This document shows positions 15,500 to 24,201 of a stretch of DNA of 34,692 nt, one piece after another. Numbering within the stretch: the first letter of the stretch is position 1; each line of letters starts with the position of its first letter. A program made the translations under genes and the position numbers. The stretch is from Gammaproteobacteria bacterium (GTDB lineage: Bacteria > Pseudomonadota > Gammaproteobacteria > Steroidobacterales > JABDLF01). The notes under the pieces are model-generated. The model did no database searches, was not told the origin of the DNA, and was given only the letters and a program-made list of their open reading frames with translations. The DNA is taken from NCBI GenBank assembly GCA_013003115.1, contig JABDLF010000115.1:1-34692 (forward strand). Reading direction: 5' to 3'.

Positions 15500-16441
15500 A
15501 TGAAAATCGCGTACTTGTTTCCCGGACAAGGCTCGCAGTCGCCAGGGATGTTGGCGGCATTTGAGAAAGAAGCGGGCGTTATTCGAAAGACCTTTGATGA
15601 GGCTTCAGCGATCATGGGGCGGGATCTCTGGGCGCTGGCCCAGCAAGGGTCAGCAGAGGAACTGAATCAAACCGTCGTGACGCAGCCGCTCATGCTGACG
15701 GCCGGCATCGCAACCTGGCGCGTTGCGCAGGCGCGCGGGATGCCTGCGCCGAACTACGTTGCGGGCCACAGCCTGGGGGAATATTCAGCGCTGGTTGCTG
15801 CGCAGGCGATGGCATTTGCCGATGCCGTGGGGCTGGTGGAGCAGCGTGCGCGATTAATGCAGGACGCCGTCGCCGAGGGTGAAGGCGCGATGGCCGCGGT
15901 TCTCGGCCTCGATGATGTGTCGGTACAAGCGGTTTGTGCCGAGGCGGAAATTGGCGAGGTGGTCGAGGCGGTGAACTTCAATGCGCCGGGCCAGGTAGTC
16001 ATAGCCGGGCACAGGCAGGCCGTTTCGAGAGCCTGCGAGCTGGCAAAGCAAGCTGGCGCGAAGCGCTGTATTGAACTGCCTGTCAGTGTGCCCTCCCATT
16101 GCAGGCTTATGCGCGAGGCTTCCGAACAATTGTCAGAGCACCTGGCGCAGATAGCTATCAGCGCCCCGCGCATCCCCGTCGTACACAACGTGGATGTGTC
16201 GGTGAGCAGCGATGCGGCAGGCATTCGGGCTGCGCTTACTGCTCAGCTTTATCGGCCAGTTCGTTGGGCGCAAACCATCGAGTGGTTGCGTGACCAGGGT
16301 ATCGACAGGTACGTGGAGTGTGGGCCAGGCAAGGTTCTGGCGGGTCTCAACCGCCGAATCGACCGCTCTTTGCAGTGCGCGGCTTTGATCGACGATGGGG
16401 CAATAGATAATGTTTTGGCTGAACTGGGGGCAAACGCCTGA
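15500..16441 (+). CDS. fabD: Malonyl-CoA:ACP transacylase
   Basis: FabD moves the malonyl group from CoA to acyl carrier protein, supplying the elongation unit for fatty acid synthesis. The 313-residue protein has the family features: an FPGQGSQ start (about residues 7-13), the nucleophilic serine in GHSLGEYSAL (about 90-99), the arginine in EQRARLMQ (about 115) and the histidine in VPSHCRLM (about 199). The length is normal. GGGAG lies seven bases before the ATG. The stop shares one base with fabG (TGATG). In many relatives fabH and plsX sit just upstream, but here the upstream neighbour is rhombosortase. Confidence 0.96.
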   Translation: MKIAYLFPGQGSQSPGMLAAFEKEAGVIRKTFDEASAIMGRDLWALAQQGSAEELNQTVVTQPLMLTAGIATWRVAQARGMPAPNYVAGHSLGEYSALVAAQAMAFADAVGLVEQRARLMQDAVAEGEGAMAAVLGLDDVSVQAVCAEAEIGEVVEAVNFNAPGQVVIAGHRQAVSRACELAKQAGAKRCIELPVSVPSHCRLMREASEQLSEHLAQIAISAPRIPVVHNVDVSVSSDAAGIRAALTAQLYRPVRWAQTIEWLRDQGIDRYVECGPGKVLAGLNRRIDRSLQCAALIDDGAIDNVLAELGANA

Positions 16442-17193
16442 TGTACGAAATTAATCTCAATCATAAAGTTACGCTGGTGACCGGAGCCTCGCGCGGTATT
16501 GGTGCGGCCATCGCAGATACGCTGGGCCGGGCGGGTGCGCTGGTAATCGGCACTGCCACCAGCAATGACGGTGTGACCGCGATAGGCGATCGATTCAACG
16601 CAGCCGGCATTGAAGGCCGCGGCGCGCTGTTGAACGTTACGGATATGGACAGCATCGCCGCGTTGCTGAAAGACCTGGCGGCGAACGAAGGAGCGCCGGC
16701 AATCCTGGTCAATAATGCGGGTATCACCCGTGACAATCTTATGATGCGGATGAAAGCGGAAGAATGGAACGACGTCATTGCCGCAAACCTGAGTTCCATA
16801 TTCCACATGAGCAAGGCATGCCTGCGCGGTATGGTGAAGGCACGTTTTGGTCGCATCGTTAACATCGCCTCAGTGGTGGGTGTGACAGGCAACCCCGGGC
16901 AGGCAAACTATGCGGCCGCGAAGGCGGGCATGATCGGCCTCGGCAAGTCTCTCGCGCGGGAGGTGGGCTCCCGCAACATAACGGTGAATACTGTGGCACC
17001 GGGATTCATCGAGACGGATATGACCGGGGCGCTTACAGATGCCCAGCGAGGGGCACTGACCGGGGAGATTCCTCTGGGGACTCTGGGCCAGCCGGAGGAT
17101 ATCGCCGCTGCCGTGCTTTTTTTAAGCTCCGACATGGGTAATTACATCAGCGGCGAGACTCTGCATGTCAACGGTGGCATGTACATGCCCTGA
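16441..17193 (+). CDS. fabG: 3-oxoacyl-ACP reductase
   Basis: FabG performs the NADPH-dependent first reduction of each fatty acid elongation cycle. The 250-residue short-chain dehydrogenase has TGASRGIG (about 15-22) for cofactor binding, NNAG (about 90-93), the catalytic Ser in NIASVVG, and the Tyr-x3-Lys pair in QANYAAAK (about 155-162). The ending HVNGGMYMP is the classic FabG C-terminus. Its ATG overlaps the fabD stop, so the two are translationally coupled. Confidence 0.96.
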   Translation: MYEINLNHKVTLVTGASRGIGAAIADTLGRAGALVIGTATSNDGVTAIGDRFNAAGIEGRGALLNVTDMDSIAALLKDLAANEGAPAILVNNAGITRDNLMMRMKAEEWNDVIAANLSSIFHMSKACLRGMVKARFGRIVNIASVVGVTGNPGQANYAAAKAGMIGLGKSLAREVGSRNITVNTVAPGFIETDMTGALTDAQRGALTGEIPLGTLGQPEDIAAAVLFLSSDMGNYISGETLHVNGGMYMP

Positions 17194-17255
17194 GAAAGTG
17201 GGCCGGGCCTGCACCCGGCTTATGTTGCAGCGCATTAATCTGCGCCGTTGCCAGC

Positions 17256-17284
17256 TAGATTGCCCTCACCGATTCACATACAAT
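17256..17284 (+). promoter_or_regulatory. Promoter candidate for acpP
   Basis: TAGATT (17256-17261) and TACAAT (17279-17284) are spaced 17 bases apart. The -10 matches five of six positions, while the -35 is weak. It would start a transcript near 17291, about 63 bases before acpP. A separate promoter makes sense because acyl carrier protein is needed in much larger amounts than FabD or FabG. Confidence 0.45.
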
Positions 17285-17353
17285 GTGCGCCTCGTGGCCG
17301 TTCGACCTGAGTCGTTGCGGTCTTGAATCAAGAGACAGAGGATTGCACCAACC

Positions 17354-17593
17354 ATGAGCAATGTTGAAGAACAAGTCAGAAAGATCGTCGCCGAGCAGTT
17401 GGGCGTGAAAGAAGAGCAGGTTACGCCGGAGGCGGCCTTTGTGGATGACCTGGGCGCCGATTCTCTGGACACCGTCGAACTGGTGATGGCGTTGGAAGAA
17501 GAGTTTGAATGTGAAATTCCTGATGAAGAGGCCGAAAAAATCACAACAGTTCAGGCGGCCATTGATTACATCAAGGCACGTCAGGGCGACTGA
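17354..17593 (+). CDS. acpP: Acyl carrier protein
   Basis: The 79-residue carrier holds growing acyl chains on a phosphopantetheine arm attached to the serine of [16 protein letters not shown] (Ser about residue 38). The flanking acidic helix II ([14 protein letters not shown]) is the docking surface for Fab enzymes. Size and sequence are typical of bacterial AcpP. It is separated from fabG by a 160-base gap with its own promoter candidate, and is followed by a strong hairpin. Confidence 0.97.
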   Translation: MSNVEEQVRKIVAEQLGVKEEQVTPEAAFVDDLGADSLDTVELVMALEEEFECEIPDEEAEKITTVQAAIDYIKARQGD

Positions 17594-17609
17594 TCAGGTT
17601 TAGCCAGGC

Positions 17610-17645
17610 ATGCCGTTGCCACGCGCTGGCAACGGCATCGTTGTT
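17610..17645 (+). terminator. Rho-independent terminator after acpP
   Basis: A perfect 12-bp inverted repeat, ATGCCGTTGCCA (17610-17621) and TGGCAACGGCAT (17627-17638), encloses a five-base loop and is followed by CGTTGTTTG. The stem is strong and the U-tract interrupted, so partial read-through into fabF is likely. It would insulate abundant acpP transcription from fabF. Confidence 0.7.
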
Positions 17646-17695
17646 TGTGGGCATCCGGTTTCGTGTTTTCTTATAGTGCGACGTGAGGTGGTGAA

Positions 17696-18940
17696 GTGGC
17701 GAAACGAAGGGTTGTAGTCACTGGCATGGGGATAATTTCTCCCGTAGGCAACAATGTTTCTGACGCGTGGGCGAACATCCGCGCGGGCCGCAGCGGTATC
17801 AGCGCCGTAACGAATTTCGATGCGAGTGAATTTCCGGTAAGAATTGCCGGCGAGATTCGCAACTTTAATATCGGTGACTACCTGTCGGCCAAGGAAGCCC
17901 GCAAGATGGACCCGTTTATTCACTACGGTATCGCGGCGTGCCGGGAGGCGATGACTGATGCCGGCATCGAAATTACTGACGACAACGCCGATCGAATCGG
18001 GGTGTCGGTAGGTGCTGGCATAGGCGGTATTGGCACCATAGAAAAGAATACCCTTGTTCTCAAAGACGCAGGTTCGCCGCGAAGAATCTCTCCGTTTTTT
18101 GTGCCTGCCAGTATCATAAATATGATTTCCGGCAACTTGTCGATCCTGCATGGAATGAAGGGGCCGAATCTTGCCGTGGTGACGGCCTGCACAACCGCCA
18201 CTCATAACATCGGTCTGGCGGCGCGGCTGATTCAATATGGTGATGCCGACGTGATGTTTGCGGGCGGCTCAGAGATGGCAACGACGCCGCTGGGCATGGG
18301 TGGTTTCTGTGCCGCGCGCGCGCTGTCTACGCGCAACGACGATCCAGAGGGCGCGAGTCGGCCGTGGGACGCGGATCGAGACGGGTTTGTACTTTCTGAC
18401 GGTGCGGGTGTAGTCGTTGTTGAAGAGCTCGAGCACGCAACTGCGCGCGGCGCCAACATCTATGCTGAGGTCATTGGCTTCGGAATGAGCGGCGACGCGC
18501 ACCATATGACCGCACCTCCGGAGGACGGCGAAGGCGCCCGGCAGTGCATGAGCAACGCCATCCGCGACGCCGGCATTTCGCCGGAGGACGTTGACTACAT
18601 TAATGCGCACGGCACATCAACGCCTGTCGGCGATCTCGGTGAGACCATCGCGATCAAGCGCGCTTTTGGGGACCATGCGCGCAAGCTGGCCGTGAGTTCA
18701 ACGAAATCTATGACCGGCCATTTGCTGGGTGCAGCGGGAGGCGTCGAAGCGATTTTCTCGGTGCTTGCGATTCGAGATGAGGTAGCGCCGCCGACAATTA
18801 ATTATGAGAATCCGGATCCGGAGTGCGACCTGGACTATGTGCCCCACGACGCTCGCCAGATGAAAATCCGAACTGCCCTCTCGAATTCTTTCGGTTTTGG
18901 CGGCACGAACGGCACCCTGGTGTTTCGCAAGTTCGAGTGA
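17696..18940 (+). CDS. fabF: 3-oxoacyl-ACP synthase II
   Basis: FabF condenses malonyl-ACP with acyl-ACP and controls chain length and unsaturated products. The 414-residue protein has the Cys-His-His triad: Cys in [11 protein letters not shown] (about 164), His in [11 protein letters not shown] (about 304) and His in [13 protein letters not shown] (about 341), plus the [11 protein letters not shown]-terminal loop. It starts with GTG at 17696, supported by AGGTGG eight bases upstream. A TATAGT at 17672-17677 with TGGGCA 18 bases upstream could be its own weak promoter just past the acpP hairpin. It is followed by pabB within 30 bases. Confidence 0.95.
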   Translation: MAKRRVVVTGMGIISPVGNNVSDAWANIRAGRSGISAVTNFDASEFPVRIAGEIRNFNIGDYLSAKEARKMDPFIHYGIAACREAMTDAGIEITDDNADRIGVSVGAGIGGIGTIEKNTLVLKDAGSPRRISPFFVPASIINMISGNLSILHGMKGPNLAVVTACTTATHNIGLAARLIQYGDADVMFAGGSEMATTPLGMGGFCAARALSTRNDDPEGASRPWDADRDGFVLSDGAGVVVVEELEHATARGANIYAEVIGFGMSGDAHHMTAPPEDGEGARQCMSNAIRDAGISPEDVDYINAHGTSTPVGDLGETIAIKRAFGDHARKLAVSSTKSMTGHLLGAAGGVEAIFSVLAIRDEVAPPTINYENPDPECDLDYVPHDARQMKIRTALSNSFGFGGTNGTLVFRKFE

Positions 18941-18967
18941 GCCGGGTCTCACCGGCCAGGCGATTTG

Positions 18968-20338
18968 ATGGCCATTAGCACTCCGCATATCGGCGATACC
19001 TTGAGCGAATCTGGTTTGCAGGTCAGCGAGCTTGCAGGTATCGATGATCTGCTTCGTTTACACAGCCTGCGCCCGACTCGCTATCCATTCCTTCTCGAAA
19101 GCGCGGCTCATGGGACGCCCCAGGGGCGCTACGACATACTCTTCGCATTTCCGGGCCGTTGCCTGCGTGCGCGCCCGGAATCAGACTTCCTGTCGGAGCT
19201 CGATGCACATTGGCTGCGCGAACGAAGGGCACCGAATCCGCATGACGTGCGCTGGCCGTTTCGAGGTGGATGGTTCGTCTACCTGGGGTACGAACTGGCG
19301 GGCCAGGTCGAGCCTGTGCTGCGGCTCGAAGCGTTCCCCGGCGTGCCGATGGCGTTCGCATGCCGGGTGCCGTCCGCAGTTATCAGGGATCGCGCTAGCG
19401 GGAACTGCGTTCTTGTGCAGGAGAAAGGTGCCGGGATTGACCCCGCTCTCGTGATCGCGGATATCGAGAACTGTGGAGCCATTGACGATAATCGTAAACT
19501 GCTTGCCGGGGATTTGAAGGAGGCACCTGCTGAAGCGTATCTTCGCGCTGTTGAGCGGGCGAGAGAATACATTCGGGCGGGCGACGTATTCCAGGCTAAT
19601 CTCGCGCGCCACTGGGAAGCAGAACTGCTTGCGGGTGTCCGCGGTGCCGAGCTGTACAGGCGCTTGCGAGTCAGCAACCCGGGGCCATTTTGCGGGCTCG
19701 CGGAGTGGGACGACTGGTCCGTGGTCAGCTCATCCCCGGAACGCCTGCTGCGCATAGAGGCGGGCCGTGTTGAAACCCGCCCAATTGCAGGAACCCGGCC
19801 ACGGGGCCTGCATGCGGCGGGTGACCGTGCGCTCAGCAGGGAGCTGATCAGCCATCCGAAAGAGCGCGCCGAGCATGTGATGCTCATCGATCTTGAGCGC
19901 AATGATCTTGGCAGGATATGTGTTCCAGGCTCGGTTGAGGTGGATGAGATGATGGTCATCGAATCCTATGCCCATGTCCATCACATCGTCTCCAATGTCC
20001 GCGGGTCGCTAAGAGCAGGCGTCAAGCCCGGCGAAGCGATTCGGGCTGTCTTCCCCGGTGGCACAATCACGGGCTGTCCCAAGGTCAGGTGTATGGAAAT
20101 CATAAGCGAGCTCGAAGCCGCACCAAGAGGGCCTTACACCGGTTCGATGGGATATCTGAATCTGGACGGAAGTCTCGATCTCAATATCTTGATCCGCACG
20201 CTGGTGAGGCGTGGCCGCCGTCTCGGCTTCAGCGCAGGGGCGGGCATCGTTGCGGATTCAGTGGCAGAGCTGGAGCTTGCGGAAACGCGGGCAAAGGCAG
20301 AGGGTCTGGTGCGCGCATTGTCGGAGGGCGACTCTTGA
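18968..20338 (+). CDS. pabB: Aminodeoxychorismate synthase component I (PabB), PIAGT type
   Basis: This 456-residue chorismate-binding enzyme should make 4-amino-4-deoxychorismate for folate, using ammonia from a separate PabA glutaminase that is not in this window. Family segments are ETRPIAGTRPRG (about 269-280), ERAEHVMLIDLERNDLGRI, and GTITGCPKVRCMEIISELE. At residue 274 there is alanine (PIAGT), where E. coli PabB has the lysine that attacks chorismate (PIKGT). Anthranilate synthase TrpE also has PIAGT. The pabC gene directly downstream, overlapping by four bases, strongly favours PabB over TrpE. Other PabB proteins are known without this lysine, so loss of activity is not implied. I start at the ATG at 18968; the TTG codon before it is less likely. 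Confidence 0.85.
   Translation: MAISTPHIGDTLSESGLQVSELAGIDDLLRLHSLRPTRYPFLLESAAHGTPQGRYDILFAFPGRCLRARPESDFLSELDAHWLRERRAPNPHDVRWPFRGGWFVYLGYELAGQVEPVLRLEAFPGVPMAFACRVPSAVIRDRASGNCVLVQEKGAGIDPALVIADIENCGAIDDNRKLLAGDLKEAPAEAYLRAVERAREYIRAGDVFQANLARHWEAELLAGVRGAELYRRLRVSNPGPFCGLAEWDDWSVVSSSPERLLRIEAGRVETRPIAGTRPRGLHAAGDRALSRELISHPKERAEHVMLIDLERNDLGRICVPGSVEVDEMMVIESYAHVHHIVSNVRGSLRAGVKPGEAIRAVFPGGTITGCPKVRCMEIISELEAAPRGPYTGSMGYLNLDGSLDLNILIRTLVRRGRRLGFSAGAGIVADSVAELELAETRAKAEGLVRALSEGDS
20323..20337 (+). promoter_or_regulatory. Ribosome binding site that sets a TTG start for pabC
   Basis: GGAGG (20323-20327) stands seven bases before the TTG at 20335-20337, whose TTGA overlaps the pabB stop. 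The next candidate, the ATG at 20344, would be 16 bases away, so the TTG is preferred. Confidence 0.6.
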
Positions 20339-21168
20339 AGACGATGGTGAACGGCGAAATCGTGACACACGTAGACGTGCGCGACAGGGGCCTGCAGTAC
20401 GGCGACGGGCTGTTCGAGACCATGGCCGCCTTTGACGGTGCAGTCTGTGACTTTGACGCGCATATGGCGCGTCTCGGGCATGGCTGCCGCGTGCTGCACC
20501 TGCCAATGCCCGACAGAGCGACCGTGCAAAACGAGATCGGCGTGCTGCTCGATTCGGGCAGCGAGACTGGCCCGGTCAGCGCCGTGGTCAAGCTCCTGCT
20601 GACTCGCGGCCCGGGGGAGCGTGGCTATGCACCGCCTGCAAAGCCGCATAGCAACCGGATTCTGTATCTGTCCGCCTGGCCGAAGGGCGTTGATAAGCAG
20701 GCCCGTGAGGGCATCAGGGTAAAGTTCTGCACCACACGAATGGGGCTCAATCCCGATCTTGCCGGCATCAAGCATCTTAATCGCCTCGAGCAGGTTTTGG
20801 GAGCTCGGGAGATCGCGGGCTCCGGGTTTCAACAAGGCGTAATGCTCGATATGCATGATCAGGTCGTCGAGGCAACAAATAGCAATGTATTTATGGTGGA
20901 GGAGGGCAAACTGGTTACGCCTTCGCTCGATAAGTGCGGGGTTGCTGGTCTTGCTCGTATGCGGATTTTGCGGCTGGCATCAGAGCAGGGCATCACGGCG
21001 AATATCGAGACTGTCTCACGCGACCGCCTTGCCCGGAGCGACGAAGTCTTTCTCTGCAACTCGATTGCCGGCATCCTGCCCGTTACCGTGATTGAGCAGC
21101 GACGCATTGGCATCGGGTCCGTAACGCGCGAACTTCAGGCGCTGCTGCGACCCCGGAGCACGGCATGA
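20335..21168 (+). CDS. pabC: Aminodeoxychorismate lyase
   Basis: PabC is a pyridoxal-phosphate fold-type IV enzyme that splits aminodeoxychorismate into p-aminobenzoate and pyruvate. The 277-residue product shows DRGLQYGDGLFETM near the N-terminus, the PLP lysine in AGIKHLNRLEQVLG (about residue 143), EATNSNVFMV, and the FLCNSIAGILPV segment near the end. The frame is open well upstream inside pabB, but the real start is a TTG at 20335 or an ATG at 20344, and the ribosome binding site favours the TTG. It overlaps pabB and mltG by four bases each, so pabB, pabC and mltG should be co-translated. Branched-chain or D-amino-acid aminotransferases share this fold, but the neighbours settle the call. 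Confidence 0.92.
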   Translation: MKTMVNGEIVTHVDVRDRGLQYGDGLFETMAAFDGAVCDFDAHMARLGHGCRVLHLPMPDRATVQNEIGVLLDSGSETGPVSAVVKLLLTRGPGERGYAPPAKPHSNRILYLSAWPKGVDKQAREGIRVKFCTTRMGLNPDLAGIKHLNRLEQVLGAREIAGSGFQQGVMLDMHDQVVEATNSNVFMVEEGKLVTPSLDKCGVAGLARMRILRLASEQGITANIETVSRDRLARSDEVFLCNSIAGILPVTVIEQRRIGIGSVTRELQALLRPRSTA

Positions 21169-22199
21169 GGAAGCTGCTATGGGTCACCGCGTCAGCCTTT
21201 GTTCTGGCCGTGGTGTCGATCATTTTGTTTGCGGCATATATTCATCGCTATATGCATAAGCCGATTGACCTGAACGAAGCGGCCTATTTTGTTATCGAGC
21301 CGGGCGTCGGTCTGCGCCAGGTCAGTGATCGTCTGCACACCCTCGGTATCATCAGTGAGCCGGAGTTTTTTCATTGGTATAGCCGCTTGCGGGGCAAGGC
21401 AACGGCGATCAGGGCCGGTGAGTATGAAGTTTCGGTGGGTTCCACGCCTGCGGAACTCCTCGAACGGCTGGTTGCCGGCGACGTGGTTCTGCATTCACTT
21501 ACCGTGGTGGAGGGGTGGACCTTCAGGCAAATGCAGCAGCAGGTGGCGAGCCATCCAGCGATAACCAGTACGGACAAGGGTGCGTCGACGGGCGCTATCA
21601 TGGAGGCATTGGGCGCAGAGAATGTCCATCCGGAAGGTCAGTTCTTTCCAGATACATACCGATTCACCCGGGGCACCACGGACGTCGACATTTATCGGCA
21701 GGCATACCGGCTGATGCAGACCAAGCTCGCCGAAGCGTGGGCGCAGCGTGACGAGGGTCTCTCACTGAGCGGGCCCTACCAGGCGTTGATCCTCGCTTCT
21801 ATCATCGAAAAGGAGTCCGCCCTGGGATCGGAGCGCAAAATTATATCCGGCGTATTCTCTCGAAGACTCAGGCGCGGCATGCGGTTGCAGACGGATCCGA
21901 CGGTGATCTACGGGCTGGGGCCGGATTTTAACGGCAACATCACTCGCCGCGATCTCACGACCGACACCCCGTACAATACGTACACCAGGTCAGGCCTGCC
22001 GCCGACACCCATTGCGCTGCCCGGCATGGGTTCGCTTGAAGCCGCTGTGCAGCCGGAGGCGGGCGAGGCGCTGTATTTCGTGGCAACCGGCCTGGACGAT
22101 GGCAGCCATTATTTTTCGGCGACCCTGGAGGAGCACAATCGCGCCGTGCAACGCTATCTGGAGACATTGCGCAAGCGCAGGCAAAACAATGAAGGATGA
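21165..22199 (+). CDS. mltG: Endolytic murein transglycosylase
   Basis: MltG cuts nascent peptidoglycan strands and is thought to set their end point. The 344-residue protein has a short cytoplasmic start, one membrane helix (about residues 5-25), a LysM-like region (VIEPGVGLRQVSDRLHTLGII, written in part here) and the YceG catalytic domain. The catalytic glutamate sits in ASIIEKES (about 212-219), and the TDPTVIYGL and TPYNTYTRSGLPPTPI segments follow. Length and layout match the family. Overlap with pabC (ATGA) and with tmk (11 bases) places it in the usual pabC-mltG-tmk-holB order. Confidence 0.94.
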   Translation: MRKLLWVTASAFVLAVVSIILFAAYIHRYMHKPIDLNEAAYFVIEPGVGLRQVSDRLHTLGIISEPEFFHWYSRLRGKATAIRAGEYEVSVGSTPAELLERLVAGDVVLHSLTVVEGWTFRQMQQQVASHPAITSTDKGASTGAIMEALGAENVHPEGQFFPDTYRFTRGTTDVDIYRQAYRLMQTKLAEAWAQRDEGLSLSGPYQALILASIIEKESALGSERKIISGVFSRRLRRGMRLQTDPTVIYGLGPDFNGNITRRDLTTDTPYNTYTRSGLPPTPIALPGMGSLEAAVQPEAGEALYFVATGLDDGSHYFSATLEEHNRAVQRYLETLRKRRQNNEG

Positions 22200-22839
22200 G
22201 GTGCAAGGGAAGTTCATAACCATTGAGGGGATTGAAGGCGTTGGAAAATCGACCAACATCGCTTTCATGACACGATTGTTGCGTTCGGCCGGAAAGGAAG
22301 TTGTCGTTACGCGGGAACCCGGCGGCACACCGTTCGCCGAAAGGATCCGAGCGTTGCTTGTTGATCCGGATTGCGATCCCTGTACCCCGGATACTGAACT
22401 GCTGCTCATGTTTGCAAGTCGTGCAGAGCACCTGGCCGGAAAAATCTGGCCCGCGCTTGAGCGCGGGGCCTGGGTTGTCTGTGACCGTTTTACTGACGCA
22501 ACGTTTGCCTACCAGGGAGCGGGGCGGGGGATCGAATCGGGACACATCGGGGCTCTGGAGGCGTGGTTGCAAAAGGGCCTGCGACCTCACCTGACTATTC
22601 TGCTTGATGCGGACGTCCAGATCGGACTCGAGCGTGCCGGAAAGCGCGGCGAGCTGGATCGCTTTGAGCGCGAAGAGCTGCAGTTCTTCGACAGGGTCCG
22701 GGCGGGTTACCTCGACATTGCGCAAAGAGAGCCTGAGAGAGTGAAAGTAGTCGATGCCAGCAGTGCGCTTGCCCGGGTGCAGGAACAGATAGGGCGCCAT
22801 TTAGCGGCGCTGTTGGAAGAGGCCGATGCCGCAGACTGA
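22189..22839 (+). CDS. tmk: Thymidylate kinase
   Basis: Tmk phosphorylates dTMP to dTDP for DNA synthesis. The 216-residue P-loop kinase has ITIEGIEGVGKST (about 10-22) for ATP, the DR(Y/F) type base-binding motif in VVCDRFTDATFAYQG, and TREPGGTP for the nucleotide. The lid segment GRGIESGHI is typical. The start is the ATG at 22189, which overlaps the end of mltG; the frame is open further back but only as read-through of mltG. The stop lies 14 bases inside holB. Confidence 0.95.
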   Translation: MKDEVQGKFITIEGIEGVGKSTNIAFMTRLLRSAGKEVVVTREPGGTPFAERIRALLVDPDCDPCTPDTELLLMFASRAEHLAGKIWPALERGAWVVCDRFTDATFAYQGAGRGIESGHIGALEAWLQKGLRPHLTILLDADVQIGLERAGKRGELDRFEREELQFFDRVRAGYLDIAQREPERVKVVDASSALARVQEQIGRHLAALLEEADAAD

Positions 22840-23818
22840 GCTGCCATGGCTGTCTCAGGGACTCGCCGCGCTCGAAAACAGCCTCGATAGCGGCAGGTTT
22901 CCTCACGCCCTCCTGGTGACAGGCCCTGAGGGCGTCGGCAAGTTTGTGCTGGCAAAAATGCTGGCTGAAATTTTACTCTGCGCCGAATCGTCGCAAAGTG
23001 CTCGGGTCTGCGGAAAATGCAAGTCATGTGTCCTCTTTACCGCAGGAAACCACCCCGACTATTACGAAGTGCGGATACCGGAGGACAAGTCAGGCATCGG
23101 CGTTGATCAGATTCGCGCGCTTTCCTCGGACCTCGCGTTGACCAGCAACCTCGGTGGACGCAGGGTTGCGATTATCTACCCCGCGGATCAGATGACGGGC
23201 GCAGCGGCGAACAGCCTGCTAAAGACCCTTGAAGAACCACCTGACGGAACCGTTCTGGTGCTGGTGACTGCGCGACCGGCGCGCCTGCCAGCGACGGTGC
23301 GGAGCCGCTGCCAGAAGATACAGCAGCCACGCCCGCCGGTTGAGTTGGCACAAGACTGGCTCACCGGGCAGGACGCTGCTACGGACTGGGGGCCACTCCT
23401 GATGCTGGCCGGCGGGGCGCCACTGAAAGCGCTGGCGCTGAAAAAGGAAGGGCTCGACGACCTGGGCAAGCAGCTACGGTCCGATCTGCTGGAGCTGGCC
23501 TGTGGGCACGCGAGCCCGCTGGATGTGGCGAAGCGTTGGGAAAAAGTCGGGGCTGTTCGCTGCGTTGAGTGGTTACAATCGATCATCAAGTCGCTATCGC
23601 TTGCTCGCGCCGCCGCCACCGACATGCCGCCCGACTTGCAAAAGGTTGGGGAAAACATAAACTTGGGCGACCTGTTGGATTATTCTGACAGGCTTGCCAG
23701 GGTCAGGGCTTTACTGGACACACCCGCAAACAAGCTACTGGCGCTGGAGAGCTTGTTGATTCCCTGGACGCGTCAACTTTCAACGCCAGCAAACTGGCAG
23801 CAGGCAAGCACGCTATGA
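22826..23818 (+). CDS. holB: DNA polymerase III subunit delta'
   Basis: The delta' subunit is the stator of the clamp loader. The 330-residue protein has an AAA+ fold with a degenerate P-loop GPEGVGKF (Phe where Ser or Thr coordinates magnesium), a four-cysteine zinc cluster (CAESSQSARVCGKCKSC), PADQMTGAAANSLLKTLEEPP, and the VRSRCQ arginine-finger segment. A broken P-loop is normal for delta', which does not hydrolyse ATP. The gene order tmk-holB-pilZ is standard. The ATG at 22826 overlaps tmk and the stop overlaps pilZ (ATGA). Confidence 0.93.
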   Translation: MPQTELPWLSQGLAALENSLDSGRFPHALLVTGPEGVGKFVLAKMLAEILLCAESSQSARVCGKCKSCVLFTAGNHPDYYEVRIPEDKSGIGVDQIRALSSDLALTSNLGGRRVAIIYPADQMTGAAANSLLKTLEEPPDGTVLVLVTARPARLPATVRSRCQKIQQPRPPVELAQDWLTGQDAATDWGPLLMLAGGAPLKALALKKEGLDDLGKQLRSDLLELACGHASPLDVAKRWEKVGAVRCVEWLQSIIKSLSLARAAATDMPPDLQKVGENINLGDLLDYSDRLARVRALLDTPANKLLALESLLIPWTRQLSTPANWQQASTL

Positions 23819-24153
23819 CCAAACCCGGCATTCTCACGCTGACGATTAAAGACAAGAGCGCTTTGTATCTCGCCTACATGCCATTCGTGAAGAATGGTGG
23901 CCTGTTTATCCCGACAAATACCGAATACCGGCTGGGCGACGAAGTGTTTATGCTGCTTAACCTGATGGGCGAAGACGAGAAACTCCCGGTAGCGGGCAAG
24001 ATCATCTGGCTGACGCCAAAGGGCGCCCAGGGCAAGCGCTCAGCTGGGATTGGTGTTCAGTTTTCGGAGCAGGATCGCGGGATGACGCAGAAGAAAATTG
24101 AGACTTATCTGGCCGGTGCCCTCGGTGGAGACAAACGCACACACACGATGTAG
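23815..24153 (+). CDS. pilZ: PilZ-domain protein, type IV pilus assembly type
   Basis: A 112-residue single-domain protein. ALYLAYMPFVKNGGLFIPT at the N-terminus and PVAGKIIWLTPKGAQGKRSAGIGVQF are those of PilZ next to holB in pseudomonads and relatives. The RxxxR and D/NxSxxG motifs that bind cyclic di-GMP in canonical PilZ domains are absent, as in the founding PilZ protein, which works through protein contacts with the PilB-FimX machinery. So a role in type IV pilus assembly is more likely than direct second-messenger sensing. It is the last gene of the block; the next gene is convergent, 48 bases away. Confidence 0.9.
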   Translation: MTKPGILTLTIKDKSALYLAYMPFVKNGGLFIPTNTEYRLGDEVFMLLNLMGEDEKLPVAGKIIWLTPKGAQGKRSAGIGVQFSEQDRGMTQKKIETYLAGALGGDKRTHTM

Positions 24154-24201
24154 TTCGTTGTCCGTGGCGAGTATGCAGGCTGCGTAACGCGCGCCTGGCG
24201 C

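Noticed and set aside
20089-20334. Upstream extension of the pabC frame into pabB
   Set aside because: Open by chance across the end of pabB. The fold-type IV domain begins at 20335-20344, and the extra part is a shadow of PabB.
22012-22188. Upstream extension of the tmk frame into mltG
   Set aside because: Shadow of MltG; the kinase P-loop begins about ten residues after the ATG at 22189.
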